Assembly (NCBI GenBank): GCA_964422415.1
Contig: CAYRBI010000219.1
Coordinates: 1-8,563 of the forward strand
Source of the DNA: OLB16 sp964422415
Lineage (GTDB): Bacteria > Hinthialibacterota > Hinthialibacteria > OLB16
Reading direction: 5' to 3'
Length of the DNA stretch: 8,563 nt
A program made the translations under genes and the position numbers. Within the stretch, counting starts at the first letter, position 1, and each line of letters begins with the position of its first letter. The notes beneath the pieces are model-generated. The model made no database searches, was not told where the DNA came from, and worked only from the letters and a program-made list of their open reading frames with translations. Shown here one piece after another: positions 1 to 7,859 of this stretch.

Positions 1-2060
1 GTCTTTTGAGGATGTGCTCGGTTCAAACGCGAGAGTGTCTGCACCGCTTTGATACCGGAGAGTTGTTTGTCCACATACATTGTATGCAAGAGCGGTTCAT
101 CGTATCCGGTCTGGAATTTATCTGCGACTATCAGGAACCGGTAGGGATCTTGTTGAAACTTCTTTTCAATATGTACGCTTGGAAATCCATTTAGAGATGC
201 CTCCGTTACCTTTTGTCCCCCATAATCGTGCTCTCCAGAGAAAGCAACGATGGCTTTGAAAGGGCTTTTTCGTTCCCGTAAATAATCCACGAAGGCATGG
301 AAGTATTGAATCGCACGCATGATCCCGCTGGTTACCACCATTACCCGCGCTTGTCCGCCGATCTTCCGCCGGGCAATCACTTGTTCATGAAAATGGTCGA
401 TCATGATCTCCGCCTTCTGGCGGATCGCGTGCTCATGCGACTCGACATACCGCCGCAACTTCTTCTTGGCCTTGGTGGTGTCAAACTGAGGATCGTCCTC
501 CACCGTTTTCATAAGGCGGTAATAGGACTCCACTGGTGTATAGTGGGCCAGCACATCCAGGATAAAACCTTCCTGGATCGCCTGTTTCATGGTGTAGGAA
601 TGGAAGGGTAAATGCTTGACCTTATCACCCTGTGGAACTGAGTCACCAAAGATCTCTAGTGTTTTGTTCTTGGGAGTGGCAGTGAATGCGAAGTAGCTGG
701 CATTCTTCAACATCTTCCGCGATTCCATGATCCGGTTGATCTGATCTTCGAACGTCTCTTCTTCCTCTTCGCCGCCGTGCTCGGAGAGGGCGATGTTCAT
801 CTTGGCCGAAGTGCGGCCGCCCTGGCTGGAGTGAGCCTCATCGATGATGATGGCAAATTTATTGTTCCGGTGTTCGTTGCCGATTTCATCCAGGATGAAG
901 GGGAACTTTTGAACGGTTGAGATGATGATCTTCTTGCCACTCTTGAGGAATTTTCGCAGGTCGCCGCTACGATCTGCATGGCCAACTGTGGCGGAGACTT
1001 GAGCGAACTGTTTGATAGTGTCCCTGATTTGTTTGTCCAGCACCGTTCGGTCTGTGACAACGATCACCGAATCAAATAGAGCCGAACCACCTTCATTCAA
1101 GCCAATGAGTTGGTGCGCAAGCCAGGCGATTGAGTTGCTCTTTCCGCTTCCCGCCGAGTGTTGAATCAGATACCGCTTGCCAACGCCACTCGCTTTCGCA
1201 TCCGCGAGAAGTTTCCGAACCACATCGAGCTGGTGATATCGGGGAAATACCTGTTTGTACTTCTTCCGACCCTTGTCGTCCTTCTCCTCCACGACCTGAG
1301 CATAGTTCTCGATGATGTCGGTCAGGCCAGTCTTGGTGAGAATCTGTTTCCAGAGGTAATCGGTCTTGATCCCCTTGGGATTGGGTGGATTACCAGCCCC
1401 ATCGTTCCAACCCATGTTGAACGGAAGAAACCAAGAGTCCTTCCCCTTGAGGTGGGTGCACATGCGTATCTCTTGGTCATCTACCGCGAAATGCACCATG
1501 CATCGACCAAACTGGAATAGAAGCTCCTTCGGCTCCCGGTCACGTTTATATTGCTGGACTGCATCTTCGATTGTCTGTTTGGTCAACCGGTTCTTGAGTT
1601 CGAAGGTGGCGATGGGGAGGCCATTGATGAAAATGCAAAGGTCCAAAGCAAGTTGGGTTTCATCCTTACTGTAATGCAGTTGCCGGGTAACGCTGAAGAT
1701 ATTGGCGGCGAAGAGTTCCTCGGCCTTTTTGTTTCCAAGAGTTGGTGTTCCGTAAAACAGATTAATGTCCACCGGCCCATGTTTGATTCCCCTGCGTAGG
1801 ACATCGATTACACCACGCTTGGCAATCTCGCCCTGGAGTCGATGAAGAAACTGAATCTGCTTTGGTCCTTCCTGTCCGAGATCCAAGGCTTGAGCCGTCT
1901 TGGGTTGAGTGGAACTGACGAATGCCAGCAACTGCGTCAGGTCCACGGCGTGGTCACGGTCATAATTATCGCTAAGACATTGCTCGTATCCAGCCTCATT
2001 TACGAGGGATTCAATGATGAGGGTTTCAAGCCCTTTTTCGGATGTGTCAGCTACCGGCAT
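1..2060 (-). CDS. hsdR: Type I restriction-modification endonuclease/translocase subunit HsdR, N-terminal 686 residues (3' end outside window)
   Basis: HsdR cuts unmodified DNA after ATP-driven translocation and works bound to HsdM/HsdS. The frame is open from the ATG at 2060 to the window edge. The N-terminal nuclease domain carries LALDLCIFINGLPIATFELK (137-156), the D...ExK catalytic triad D140, E154 and K156, then AVQQYKRDR (167-175), the QxxxY-type motif of this family. The superfamily 2 helicase motor follows: Walker A HSAGSGKSN (301-309), VIVVTDRTVLDKQ (332-344), DEAH (407-410), FTATP (459-463), VMVVTSG (573-579), FLIVADKFQTGYDEP (642-656) and QTLSRLNR (674-681, motif VI). Every visible catalytic motif is intact. 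The helical C-terminal domain, around 300 residues in typical family members, is missing because the window ends. The start has GGAG seven bases upstream and an in-frame stop shortly before it. It overlaps the HEPN-like gene by 14 bases, so translation is probably coupled. Confidence 0.95.
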   Translation of the reverse strand, partial: MPVADTSEKGLETLIIESLVNEAGYEQCLSDNYDRDHAVDLTQLLAFVSSTQPKTAQALDLGQEGPKQIQFLHRLQGEIAKRGVIDVLRRGIKHGPVDINLFYGTPTLGNKKAEELFAANIFSVTRQLHYSKDETQLALDLCIFINGLPIATFELKNRLTKQTIEDAVQQYKRDREPKELLFQFGRCMVHFAVDDQEIRMCTHLKGKDSWFLPFNMGWNDGAGNPPNPKGIKTDYLWKQILTKTGLTDIIENYAQVVEEKDDKGRKKYKQVFPRYHQLDVVRKLLADAKASGVGKRYLIQHSAGSGKSNSIAWLAHQLIGLNEGGSALFDSVIVVTDRTVLDKQIRDTIKQFAQVSATVGHADRSGDLRKFLKSGKKIIISTVQKFPFILDEIGNEHRNNKFAIIIDEAHSSQGGRTSAKMNIALSEHGGEEEEETFEDQINRIMESRKMLKNASYFAFTATPKNKTLEIFGDSVPQGDKVKHLPFHSYTMKQAIQEGFILDVLAHYTPVESYYRLMKTVEDDPQFDTTKAKKKLRRYVESHEHAIRQKAEIMIDHFHEQVIARRKIGGQARVMVVTSGIMRAIQYFHAFVDYLRERKSPFKAIVAFSGEHDYGGQKVTEASLNGFPSVHIEKKFQQDPYRFLIVADKFQTGYDEPLLHTMYVDKQLSGIKAVQTLSRLNRAHPQK

Positions 2061-2955
2061 TGGCAGACTCCGTAATCAGATTCAACCTATCAAATGCGGT
2101 GCTGCCAGGGAAGATCTTAAGAAGATAACTCTTGTGGACAGGGACGATACCGCTGGCCCCCGCCGGTCCCGAATTCTCCTCAATCAGATCTACGGTCTGT
2201 GTTTCCAGCCATTTCGTGAAATTTGTAGCTTCATCTATGAGATACCGGAATATCGCTTCGCCAAAACATTCCTCTCCTGGATCGATCACGCCATCCCTGG
2301 CTGCTTCCAGTCCCAATATCTTGAGTTTTGTGGCATCACTCTGTGTGATTTGCCCGCAGTTGTGGGACAGTGTGTGTCTAATCTGGAAAATCGCATGGAT
2401 ATAGCGATATGCGACTTGATTCGGCTGGTAGTATGTTTGGCCAACCAGCATCTTTGTCACCTCGTTGACATTCTTGAGGTCATGGAACAACCGATGTTCG
2501 AATAGAAGGTGCTGAGCTGAATATCCGCGTGATTGCCAAATAAAGCGAGCCTCCACACTCCCAGTGATTTTCTCAAGAGGAATGATATCTGCCAAGGCCG
2601 TCGCTAACTCAATACACGAGGCCTTATAGAAGAACTCGAAGGAATTAATGACACCCAGCAGACCCATACATTCTGCAAACCAGAAATACTTTCTGTGGGT
2701 CGCATCCTTCGCTCCTTTGCGTGTCGGAGAGTGACCAGTCTTCTTATGGACCAACTCTGCGTTCAAGTCGATGATCTTCTCGTGCCGACTCTGGAGCCAT
2801 TTCAGGTAGTTACGCTGGTCATTGACGCTCGCCTTGAACTGTTCTAAGGGACTCAATCTCTCGCCACGAAATTGAATGGCTTGTGTATTACTGACAGGGA
2901 CAGTGGTCCGACTCGTAAACGGTGTGATGTTCTTTGCGCCCTTAGTCTTCGGCAT
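2047..2955 (-). CDS. Uncharacterised HEPN-like protein encoded between hsdS and hsdR (302 aa)
   Basis: I do not recognise a named family. The most telling part is QIRHTLSHNCGQIT, with R193 and H198 in RX4H spacing and a polar residue right after the arginine, at the end of a predicted helix. This is the active-site signature of HEPN RNases found in toxins, abortive-infection and restriction-associated proteins. The surroundings are mostly helical: FWFAECMGLLGVINSFEFFY at about 91-110, IELATALADII at about 115-125, and YRYIHAIFQIRH before the motif. This fits a HEPN helical bundle. No transmembrane segment or signal peptide is evident. The start is set at the ATG at 2955, giving MPKTKGAK. It has GAGG six bases upstream and overlaps hsdS by 14 bases exactly as this gene overlaps hsdR. 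A TTG at 2973 would add six residues but is less likely. No nucleotidyltransferase partner of the MNT type is adjacent. The HEPN assignment rests on the motif and context only, so gene reality is much surer than function. Confidence 0.8.
   Translation of the reverse strand: MPKTKGAKNITPFTSRTTVPVSNTQAIQFRGERLSPLEQFKASVNDQRNYLKWLQSRHEKIIDLNAELVHKKTGHSPTRKGAKDATHRKYFWFAECMGLLGVINSFEFFYKASCIELATALADIIPLEKITGSVEARFIWQSRGYSAQHLLFEHRLFHDLKNVNEVTKMLVGQTYYQPNQVAYRYIHAIFQIRHTLSHNCGQITQSDATKLKILGLEAARDGVIDPGEECFGEAIFRYLIDEATNFTKWLETQTVDLIEENSGPAGASGIVPVHKSYLLKIFPGSTAFDRLNLITESANAGS
2055..2070 (-). repeat. Junction repeat, copy at the HEPN-like gene/hsdR boundary
   Basis: On the minus strand this reads GAGTCTGCCAATGCCG. 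It matches the copy at 2950-2965 in 15 of 16 bases. It encodes the end of the HEPN-like protein (E-S-A-N-A, then two residues and stop) and holds the hsdR start codon in another frame. The GAG belongs to the hsdR ribosome site, GGAG at 2068-2071, which has seven bases to the ATG. Confidence 0.85.
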
Positions 2956-4336
2956 TGGCAGCCTCTTCGACAAATTCCATTTCCTCGTCTTCCCCTACCA
3001 TCTCCTCCCCCTCGATGTCTTCTGCCAACCCCTCTTCTTCGCCGAAGTCATCTCCCTGAATCGTTTCCGAGGGCACGAGGTGCCGGACATCCACCTTGCC
3101 CGTCACCACATCGGCAATCAGACGGGTGCGGTACTCACGGATTAGGTCGATTTCACGTCTCGCCTTTCCTATCGCAGCAGAGATATCTCCAGTATTAGCC
3201 ACGATCCATTCAGCAATATGGCGTTGCTCATCGTCGGGCGGAACAGGAATGCGCACTGCCATGAGGCGGTCTTGTGTGAGTTTAGGCTGCGCCGCGCCAC
3301 TGATCCATGGTCGGTAGTCGATGCATTCAAGAAGAGCCGCAAAGTATTCCAGTGATCCGTGTTTTGGTTTAAGAATGTGCGCGTGATTGTTAACCCAGAA
3401 CTTGCCTCTTGCGATAACTGCAAGGGGTAGATTTCTCAGCACGAGATTGGCACCATCCTCCGCAATAAGGAGAAGTTCATCGTCGAAAAGATACTCATCA
3501 ACTCTGTCGATGACACCCGAAGCTCCGTAGTAATCATACAGTCGAAGCGTCATCGTTCCACGTTCGATACCGCTTAGAGGAATACGCCGGGTGTTGAGGT
3601 TGTGCATTTCAGTTTTGATACGACCCAAACGCCAATTCTCTGGAATCTCCCCCAGCCACTCCACACCGGAGGGTTTGAGGCGGACGTTGGAGTCAATGCC
3701 ACGGGTCACGGCGCGGTTGATGATAGCCTGCTTTTGCTCGTTCAACACCTCTATCAGCCGCCGTCGGTTACGGATGAAGCGGCGGACCAAACGATCCTGT
3801 TGATCGATGAATTTTATGATTGCCTCCTGCTCCTCTTGGGGCGGACATACAATTGGAATGTCCAGAAAGTCATCTGGATACAAGCGTAGGCGTGAGGCTC
3901 GGATGCCGGTGGACCGACAAATGTATTCGGAAACATAGGGTTGTGTACGCAAGAGGTGGTCAACATACTTACTCTCGTATTGCAATGGATCACGGGGTCG
4001 ATAAACGCCGTACGAGGGACTTACGAGACCATCTTGAGACGCGACCCCCATCGCGGCCATCCACGCCCACATTGTGTTGATGACCAAATCTCCAGGTCGG
4101 CAGATTTTATGGCCAGCATTGGACTCTGCCATGAACATTGTCACGCTTTCCTTGCGTGGCGTGACCCCTGTCACATGTGAAACCGACATCAGGGGTTCAT
4201 CGCCCGTTGTTGATCGTTCATCAACCTCCTTGAAGAAATATTTCGCCCGTTTCTCCTCCCAATGTGCAGGGATTCGGTCAAGCCAGGGGAGTTTGGAATC
4301 TTTGTATTCGGGATAGGCACGAAGGTGGTCGATCAT
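2942..4336 (-). CDS. hsdS: Type I restriction-modification specificity subunit HsdS (464 aa)
   Basis: HsdS recognises the bipartite DNA target for the HsdM/HsdR complex. The protein has the classic internally repeated layout. LPWLDRIPAHW (16-26) opens the first half and VEWLGEIPENW (225-235) opens the second. Each half is a target-recognition domain closed by a similar motif, CPPQEEQEAIIKFID (164-178) and PPDDEQRHIAEWI (366-378). Each is followed by a long helix that acts as spacer (about 179-210 and 380-412). LRLYPDDFLDIPIV and AQPKLTQDRLMAVRIPVP are the matching TRD ends. The two TRDs differ in sequence, so an asymmetric target is expected, but it cannot be predicted by eye. The last 36 residues (429-464) are strongly acidic. 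The ATG overlaps the herA stop (ATGA) and has the best ribosome site of the operon (AGGAG, five bases upstream), which may let hsdS be translated independently of the inserted cassette. Confidence 0.95.
   Translation of the reverse strand: MIDHLRAYPEYKDSKLPWLDRIPAHWEEKRAKYFFKEVDERSTTGDEPLMSVSHVTGVTPRKESVTMFMAESNAGHKICRPGDLVINTMWAWMAAMGVASQDGLVSPSYGVYRPRDPLQYESKYVDHLLRTQPYVSEYICRSTGIRASRLRLYPDDFLDIPIVCPPQEEQEAIIKFIDQQDRLVRRFIRNRRRLIEVLNEQKQAIINRAVTRGIDSNVRLKPSGVEWLGEIPENWRLGRIKTEMHNLNTRRIPLSGIERGTMTLRLYDYYGASGVIDRVDEYLFDDELLLIAEDGANLVLRNLPLAVIARGKFWVNNHAHILKPKHGSLEYFAALLECIDYRPWISGAAQPKLTQDRLMAVRIPVPPDDEQRHIAEWIVANTGDISAAIGKARREIDLIREYRTRLIADVVTGKVDVRHLVPSETIQGDDFGEEEGLAEDIEGEEMVGEDEEMEFVEEAANAED
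2950..2965 (-). repeat. Junction repeat, copy at the hsdS/HEPN-like gene boundary
   Basis: On the minus strand this reads GAGGCTGCCAATGCCG, differing from the copy at 2055-2070 by one base. It encodes the end of HsdS (E-A-A-N-A, then E-D and stop) and contains the start codon at 2955 in another frame. The two copies lie 895 bases apart and flank the HEPN-like gene precisely. Confidence 0.85.
2962..2968 (-). promoter_or_regulatory. Ribosome-binding site that decides the start of the HEPN-like gene
   Basis: The minus strand reads GAAGAGG here, with six bases to the ATG at 2955. The same layout (purine-rich site, CTGCCA, ATGCCG) precedes hsdR. This favours the ATG at 2955 over the longer TTG start at 2973, which lies upstream of this site. 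Confidence 0.65.
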
Positions 4337-6447
4337 GGGTTCTCCTCACCCCCGGATTCTCCTGTCGCTCCCATCTGCCAATTCCTTGCGATCTGACTCC
4401 AATCAACGTCACGTAAAACAGGTTTGCCATTATCATCTTTCCCTGTCCATACACCCCAAAAATCTGGGTCCTCGGACCTTGGTTGATGCGATTCTGGAAG
4501 GTCGTTCATCTTCACCAATACTGGAAGTTCGGATGCCCAGCCCAAGAGGATGGCATTCTGCGATGGCAAGGACGGCAGTTCGCGAAGTAACCCCCTTAAG
4601 TTATCGGGAACCAACCGGTGAACGAGGTCTTGGTCCCGGTCATTACTGATCCGATGGAGGAGAAACGTATTACATTGGGACAACACCGTGGGGGAAAGTT
4701 CAGACGGCCGTTGGGACGAAAGTACAAGCCCCAAACCAAATTTCCTACCTTCCCGAGCAATCCGCTCGAATACCTGACAGCAGACAGAAGCAGCTTCATG
4801 ACTCTCGGTTTCCTCTCTGTAATGCTTGATAAAGGTGTGTGCTTCCTCCATCACAAGCACGGTCGGTAGGGGAACACGGTTCAGCCTTACATACCGTTGG
4901 AGTGCTTCAAAGATCATTCGAGCGATTACGGCTGTGACGACATGGACAACATCTGTTGGTACCAACGAAAGATCAACCACTGACACACAGCCTGCAGCGG
5001 CCTTGTTTTCACCGATATAGTCATTGAGCCATTGATCAAGCGTGAATTCCTGTTCACCCTCGATTATCACTCGCATTCGGGGATCCGCCAGGAAGGTGCG
5101 AATACGGGCAACAAGAAAGTCGACATACTGACTGACACTCTCCTGCTCAGCAATGATTTCAAGGTGGTCTGCGAAATCCGTTCCTTTGAATGCAAGAGGA
5201 ACGTCCTCATCAGGTCCTTCCTGATAAATGAGTCCTCCAAGAGCATTTAGGGATGAAGTCAACGCATCAATAATACTAGTAACTTGAGCCTCATTGAATG
5301 CACGGTAGTACTCAACCGTCTTTCCATCTTTCTGAAAAGAATTGAAGGTCGAGCTGAGCGCCGTTTCAATCGCTTGCAGTACCTTGTCAAGCCCACACTC
5401 GGCAAACTCATCCTTTTTCGCATCGAGGTCATCTGCTATCGCCTTGAGACGAAAACCAAACTTGCTCTCATCTGTCTGTATTGATCCTGACCTTAAGTCA
5501 TGGCGAATTGAGATAAGTCGTGATGAGAGGTATCGACGCAAAGCGAGTTTCTTCTCTTGATCCGTTGGTTCTGCGGCCAAACTTCGACCTGCTTTAACCT
5601 CCCGAAGCGCCCGCTTGAGTAAAGGACGCTGTGTTTTGGCGCTTGCTTGGGTAAATGATGACCACTCAGCGCTATTCCAAAACCAAAGAGGTAGTCGGAG
5701 CGAAAGCTCACCTGCATCCGGATTGACTTTGAAAACTCGTGCCTTGGTAGCCGGATCATCTTTACTAAACGCTTGCGAATACTCACCGTTGGGATCAAGT
5801 ATGAGGAACCTAGCATTTGGACAAGTAGAAGAAGCTGCTTGCGCTTGTTCCAGACTCCACCGAATCAATCCGGCCACGGAACATGATTTGCCGCTACCAG
5901 TATTACCGAGTACAGCAAGGTGCCGACCGAACAATCGGTTGGGGTCAACACAGACTTCTGCATCGCCAGCCAGGGGGCTGGTGCCAATTTTGATGCGGCG
6001 CTTTACCCCGGATTCAACAATGGAGTGAAGTTGCTGCTCTGTGGGAAGTACAACCGCCGAACCGAGCGTTGGTAATGCCTCTGTGCCACGCCGAAAGATG
6101 TACTCTGCTTCAGTCGGGAACCCTTTACGCAACGTACCAAGTGGATTGATCCGCAATCGACGGAGTGGGTAAGGCAGATCGACAAGCCCAAAGTCCTGCA
6201 TACCCCGGCGTTTCGGAAACGCCGATCTTTCGACGGTCAGCCACTCAACCTGGCCAACCAGGAACCCGTCATCCACGGGAACCAAGAGGTAACCGTTGAC
6301 TCGTGGAAAAGGGCGAGGTTCACCCGCATTGAGAGCTACGGATTCAGGAGACTCAATATCGAGTGCGACTCTAATTTCGTCAGGAGAGACGAAGTCGACA
6401 GTGCCAATCCTTAGGCTTCCGGCCAGTTCGAAGGGAGTTTGTGTCAT
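4333..6447 (-). CDS. herA: HerA/FtsK-family ATPase, partner of the SIR2 protein (704 aa)
   Basis: This is a hexameric-type DNA-pumping ATPase. The N-terminal 120 or so residues read as a beta-rich HAS-barrel-like region (LRIGTVDFVSPDEIRVALDI, then NGYLLVPVDDGFLVGQVEWL). Walker A is VLGNTGSGKS at 179-188. LILDPNGEYS (215-224) is the HerA-typical strand after it. A long, largely helical segment (about 250-480) follows. Walker B is TVLVMEEAH (529-537), then LSSQRPSELSPTVLSQCNT (576-594) and HRISNDRDQDLV (598-609), the conserved HerA block with candidate arginine finger and sensor residues. All core ATPase motifs look intact. The start lies in an ATGA overlap with the SIR2 gene and has GGAG four bases upstream. 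Housekeeping archaeal HerA works with the NurA nuclease, but no NurA is present here. With SIR2 next door, the role is most likely defence. In characterised SIR2-HerA systems the two proteins form a large complex that depletes NAD+ on phage infection. That function is inferred here. Confidence 0.93.
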   Translation of the reverse strand: MTQTPFELAGSLRIGTVDFVSPDEIRVALDIESPESVALNAGEPRPFPRVNGYLLVPVDDGFLVGQVEWLTVERSAFPKRRGMQDFGLVDLPYPLRRLRINPLGTLRKGFPTEAEYIFRRGTEALPTLGSAVVLPTEQQLHSIVESGVKRRIKIGTSPLAGDAEVCVDPNRLFGRHLAVLGNTGSGKSCSVAGLIRWSLEQAQAASSTCPNARFLILDPNGEYSQAFSKDDPATKARVFKVNPDAGELSLRLPLWFWNSAEWSSFTQASAKTQRPLLKRALREVKAGRSLAAEPTDQEKKLALRRYLSSRLISIRHDLRSGSIQTDESKFGFRLKAIADDLDAKKDEFAECGLDKVLQAIETALSSTFNSFQKDGKTVEYYRAFNEAQVTSIIDALTSSLNALGGLIYQEGPDEDVPLAFKGTDFADHLEIIAEQESVSQYVDFLVARIRTFLADPRMRVIIEGEQEFTLDQWLNDYIGENKAAAGCVSVVDLSLVPTDVVHVVTAVIARMIFEALQRYVRLNRVPLPTVLVMEEAHTFIKHYREETESHEAASVCCQVFERIAREGRKFGLGLVLSSQRPSELSPTVLSQCNTFLLHRISNDRDQDLVHRLVPDNLRGLLRELPSLPSQNAILLGWASELPVLVKMNDLPESHQPRSEDPDFWGVWTGKDDNGKPVLRDVDWSQIARNWQMGATGESGGEENP

Positions 6448-7859
6448 GATGCTCCACTCTCATGAGTGTCGAGTGGTTGATCCCCATGAATCGCCTCATG
6501 TTGGCCAGTTCCCCAGCGAGCCTTAAGGAGATCAGCCATCCGAAAAGTTGTACGGTCAATGGCCGGTTTGGGGAGGTAATGATCAACAAGCGCGCGAAAG
6601 TCACCGACGTGACTACCGATTAGAAGCGTAATCTGTGCATGTCGCCCGAGTTTTTCGTAGGTCCGCATGATCCGCCCAAGTGGATCGCTATGGGAGAGGA
6701 CGACCAAGTGCGCTGAGGGAATTGTCAGCATATCCTCGATCACGCGGTTTATGTGCTCATCCCCGAAGCTGTAACCAAAACAAACCAAAGTGCTGTTGGG
6801 GCGACATGCTGCAGCGGCAAAGTCGCGGAACAGTTCCACATAAGGGAATAATGCTGTCTCGCGATCCTTGGCGGCGTTGGGGTAAATCATGAGATGTAGC
6901 GCTTCCACTCCCTTCAATCCTGGAGCGGATAAGAACGGTTTGATGTCCGCAGATCCGAATGGAAGGCCGATCCTGCGGATCGTCCTGTCGCAGTCTGCCC
7001 AATCCACCGATCCGTGAAGTTTCGTGAAACGAGCCACTCCTTCCAGGTATCGTGGCTCGCCACGGATCCCCGGAGGGTTGTAGTGCATGTCCACATCGAG
7101 ACGCGATGACCGAAATACCGGCGCTAGTGTGCCAACAAAGCGATCAATTAAACGCAACCCAGCTACATCTGCTCCGGCTTCAATAAAGCGGTCGTAGTTC
7201 GTGGTAAACAACTGGAGTCGGTCGCGAGTGCCGGCTCGGCTTGCGAAGCTCATCAAAAAACTGATAAGGTAATTGAATGCCTGTTCTCGCTTTTCCCCGT
7301 TGGCAGAAGCAAGGCCATACTCCCCATTGAGAATTGAAGCAGCGAACTTGCCTATGACTTCGTTAAGGGCTGTTCGTAGATCCAGAGCTCGCTTATGTTC
7401 TGTCGTGCCCTCTCCCTTTGTGGACGCAATGATTTCAAGTCCTCGAAGCAGCTCATTGGCTACCCGAATTTGATCTTCTATGTTTCCCTCGCTACGACCT
7501 GCAGCCGTGGCTGTACGCTTCGCTTCTTTAGTAATCTCCTCGTCAAAGACACCGAGTGCACTCACACTCATTCCCGGTAGACCTTTATCGGTTGCAATGC
7601 GATGAAGGGCATGGGTTAATCCTGATCCCACAAGTAAGGAGAAGTGCTCCGACTGAAATAGTGCGGTCAGCCAGGGTTCAATCCGTGATCGCAGTTTATC
7701 AGGGCCAAAAGCCTCATCTGGTCTTGCCCATGAACACGTCGCATCCTTCTTCAACTTAAATGATTGCACCCCCGCTGTCGCTTCTCCCTCGCCACAGAAA
7801 ACAATGGGGGAATGGTCATCACGGCATTTGAGGATCTGATCGTTTTGCTCCAGGTTCAT
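6444..7859 (-). CDS. SIR2-like domain protein, probable NADase effector of a SIR2-HerA system (471 aa)
   Basis: The Rossmann-fold SIR2 signatures appear in order: LLVGSGLTH (residues 76-83, glycine-rich NAD-binding loop), LFTTNYDRF (217-225, with N221 and D223 as likely active-site residues), KLHGSVDW (280-287, with H282 as the likely catalytic histidine) and FGYSFGDEHIN (361-371). This is the divergent bacterial SIR2_2-type family. Its characterised defence members hydrolyse NAD+ rather than deacetylate proteins. The zinc-finger cysteines of true sirtuins are not seen. About 70 residues precede the first motif, and a mostly helical insert (about 105-210) separates the glycine loop from the NYD motif. 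The ATG overlaps the hsdM stop (ATGA). Its ribosome site is weak (GGTG seven bases upstream), so translation probably depends on ribosomes finishing hsdM. The stop overlaps the herA start in the same way. SIR2 next to HerA is the established SIR2-HerA pair. NADase activity here is inferred from motifs. Confidence 0.9.
   Translation of the reverse strand: MNLEQNDQILKCRDDHSPIVFCGEGEATAGVQSFKLKKDATCSWARPDEAFGPDKLRSRIEPWLTALFQSEHFSLLVGSGLTHALHRIATDKGLPGMSVSALGVFDEEITKEAKRTATAAGRSEGNIEDQIRVANELLRGLEIIASTKGEGTTEHKRALDLRTALNEVIGKFAASILNGEYGLASANGEKREQAFNYLISFLMSFASRAGTRDRLQLFTTNYDRFIEAGADVAGLRLIDRFVGTLAPVFRSSRLDVDMHYNPPGIRGEPRYLEGVARFTKLHGSVDWADCDRTIRRIGLPFGSADIKPFLSAPGLKGVEALHLMIYPNAAKDRETALFPYVELFRDFAAAACRPNSTLVCFGYSFGDEHINRVIEDMLTIPSAHLVVLSHSDPLGRIMRTYEKLGRHAQITLLIGSHVGDFRALVDHYLPKPAIDRTTFRMADLLKARWGTGQHEAIHGDQPLDTHESGAS

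Noticed and set aside
1158..1520. Plus-strand open frames across hsdR (for example 297-611, 1158-1520, 1551-1799)
   Set aside because: They lie opposite a continuous HsdR frame with all family motifs and show no recognisable domain. They are antisense shadows.
797..1804. Minus-strand short frames at 797-1060 and 1583-1804
   Set aside because: They are other-frame readings inside hsdR. The HsdR frame is uninterrupted through both, so they do not indicate a frameshift or pseudogene.
2014..2505. Plus-strand open frame of 163 residues opposite the HEPN-like gene
   Set aside because: It is the longest plus-strand frame but has no known motif, no evident ribosome site and full overlap with a well-placed operon gene.
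2956..2973. Longer start of the HEPN-like gene at TTG 2973 (six extra residues, MSKRLP)
   Set aside because: It is a TTG codon lying upstream of the GAAGAGG ribosome site. The ATG at 2955 has correct spacing and mirrors the hsdR start exactly.
4333..6447. Housekeeping HerA of DNA end resection (HerA-NurA)
   Set aside because: No NurA nuclease, Mre11 or Rad50 gene is next to it, and the SIR2 neighbour fits the defence pair instead.
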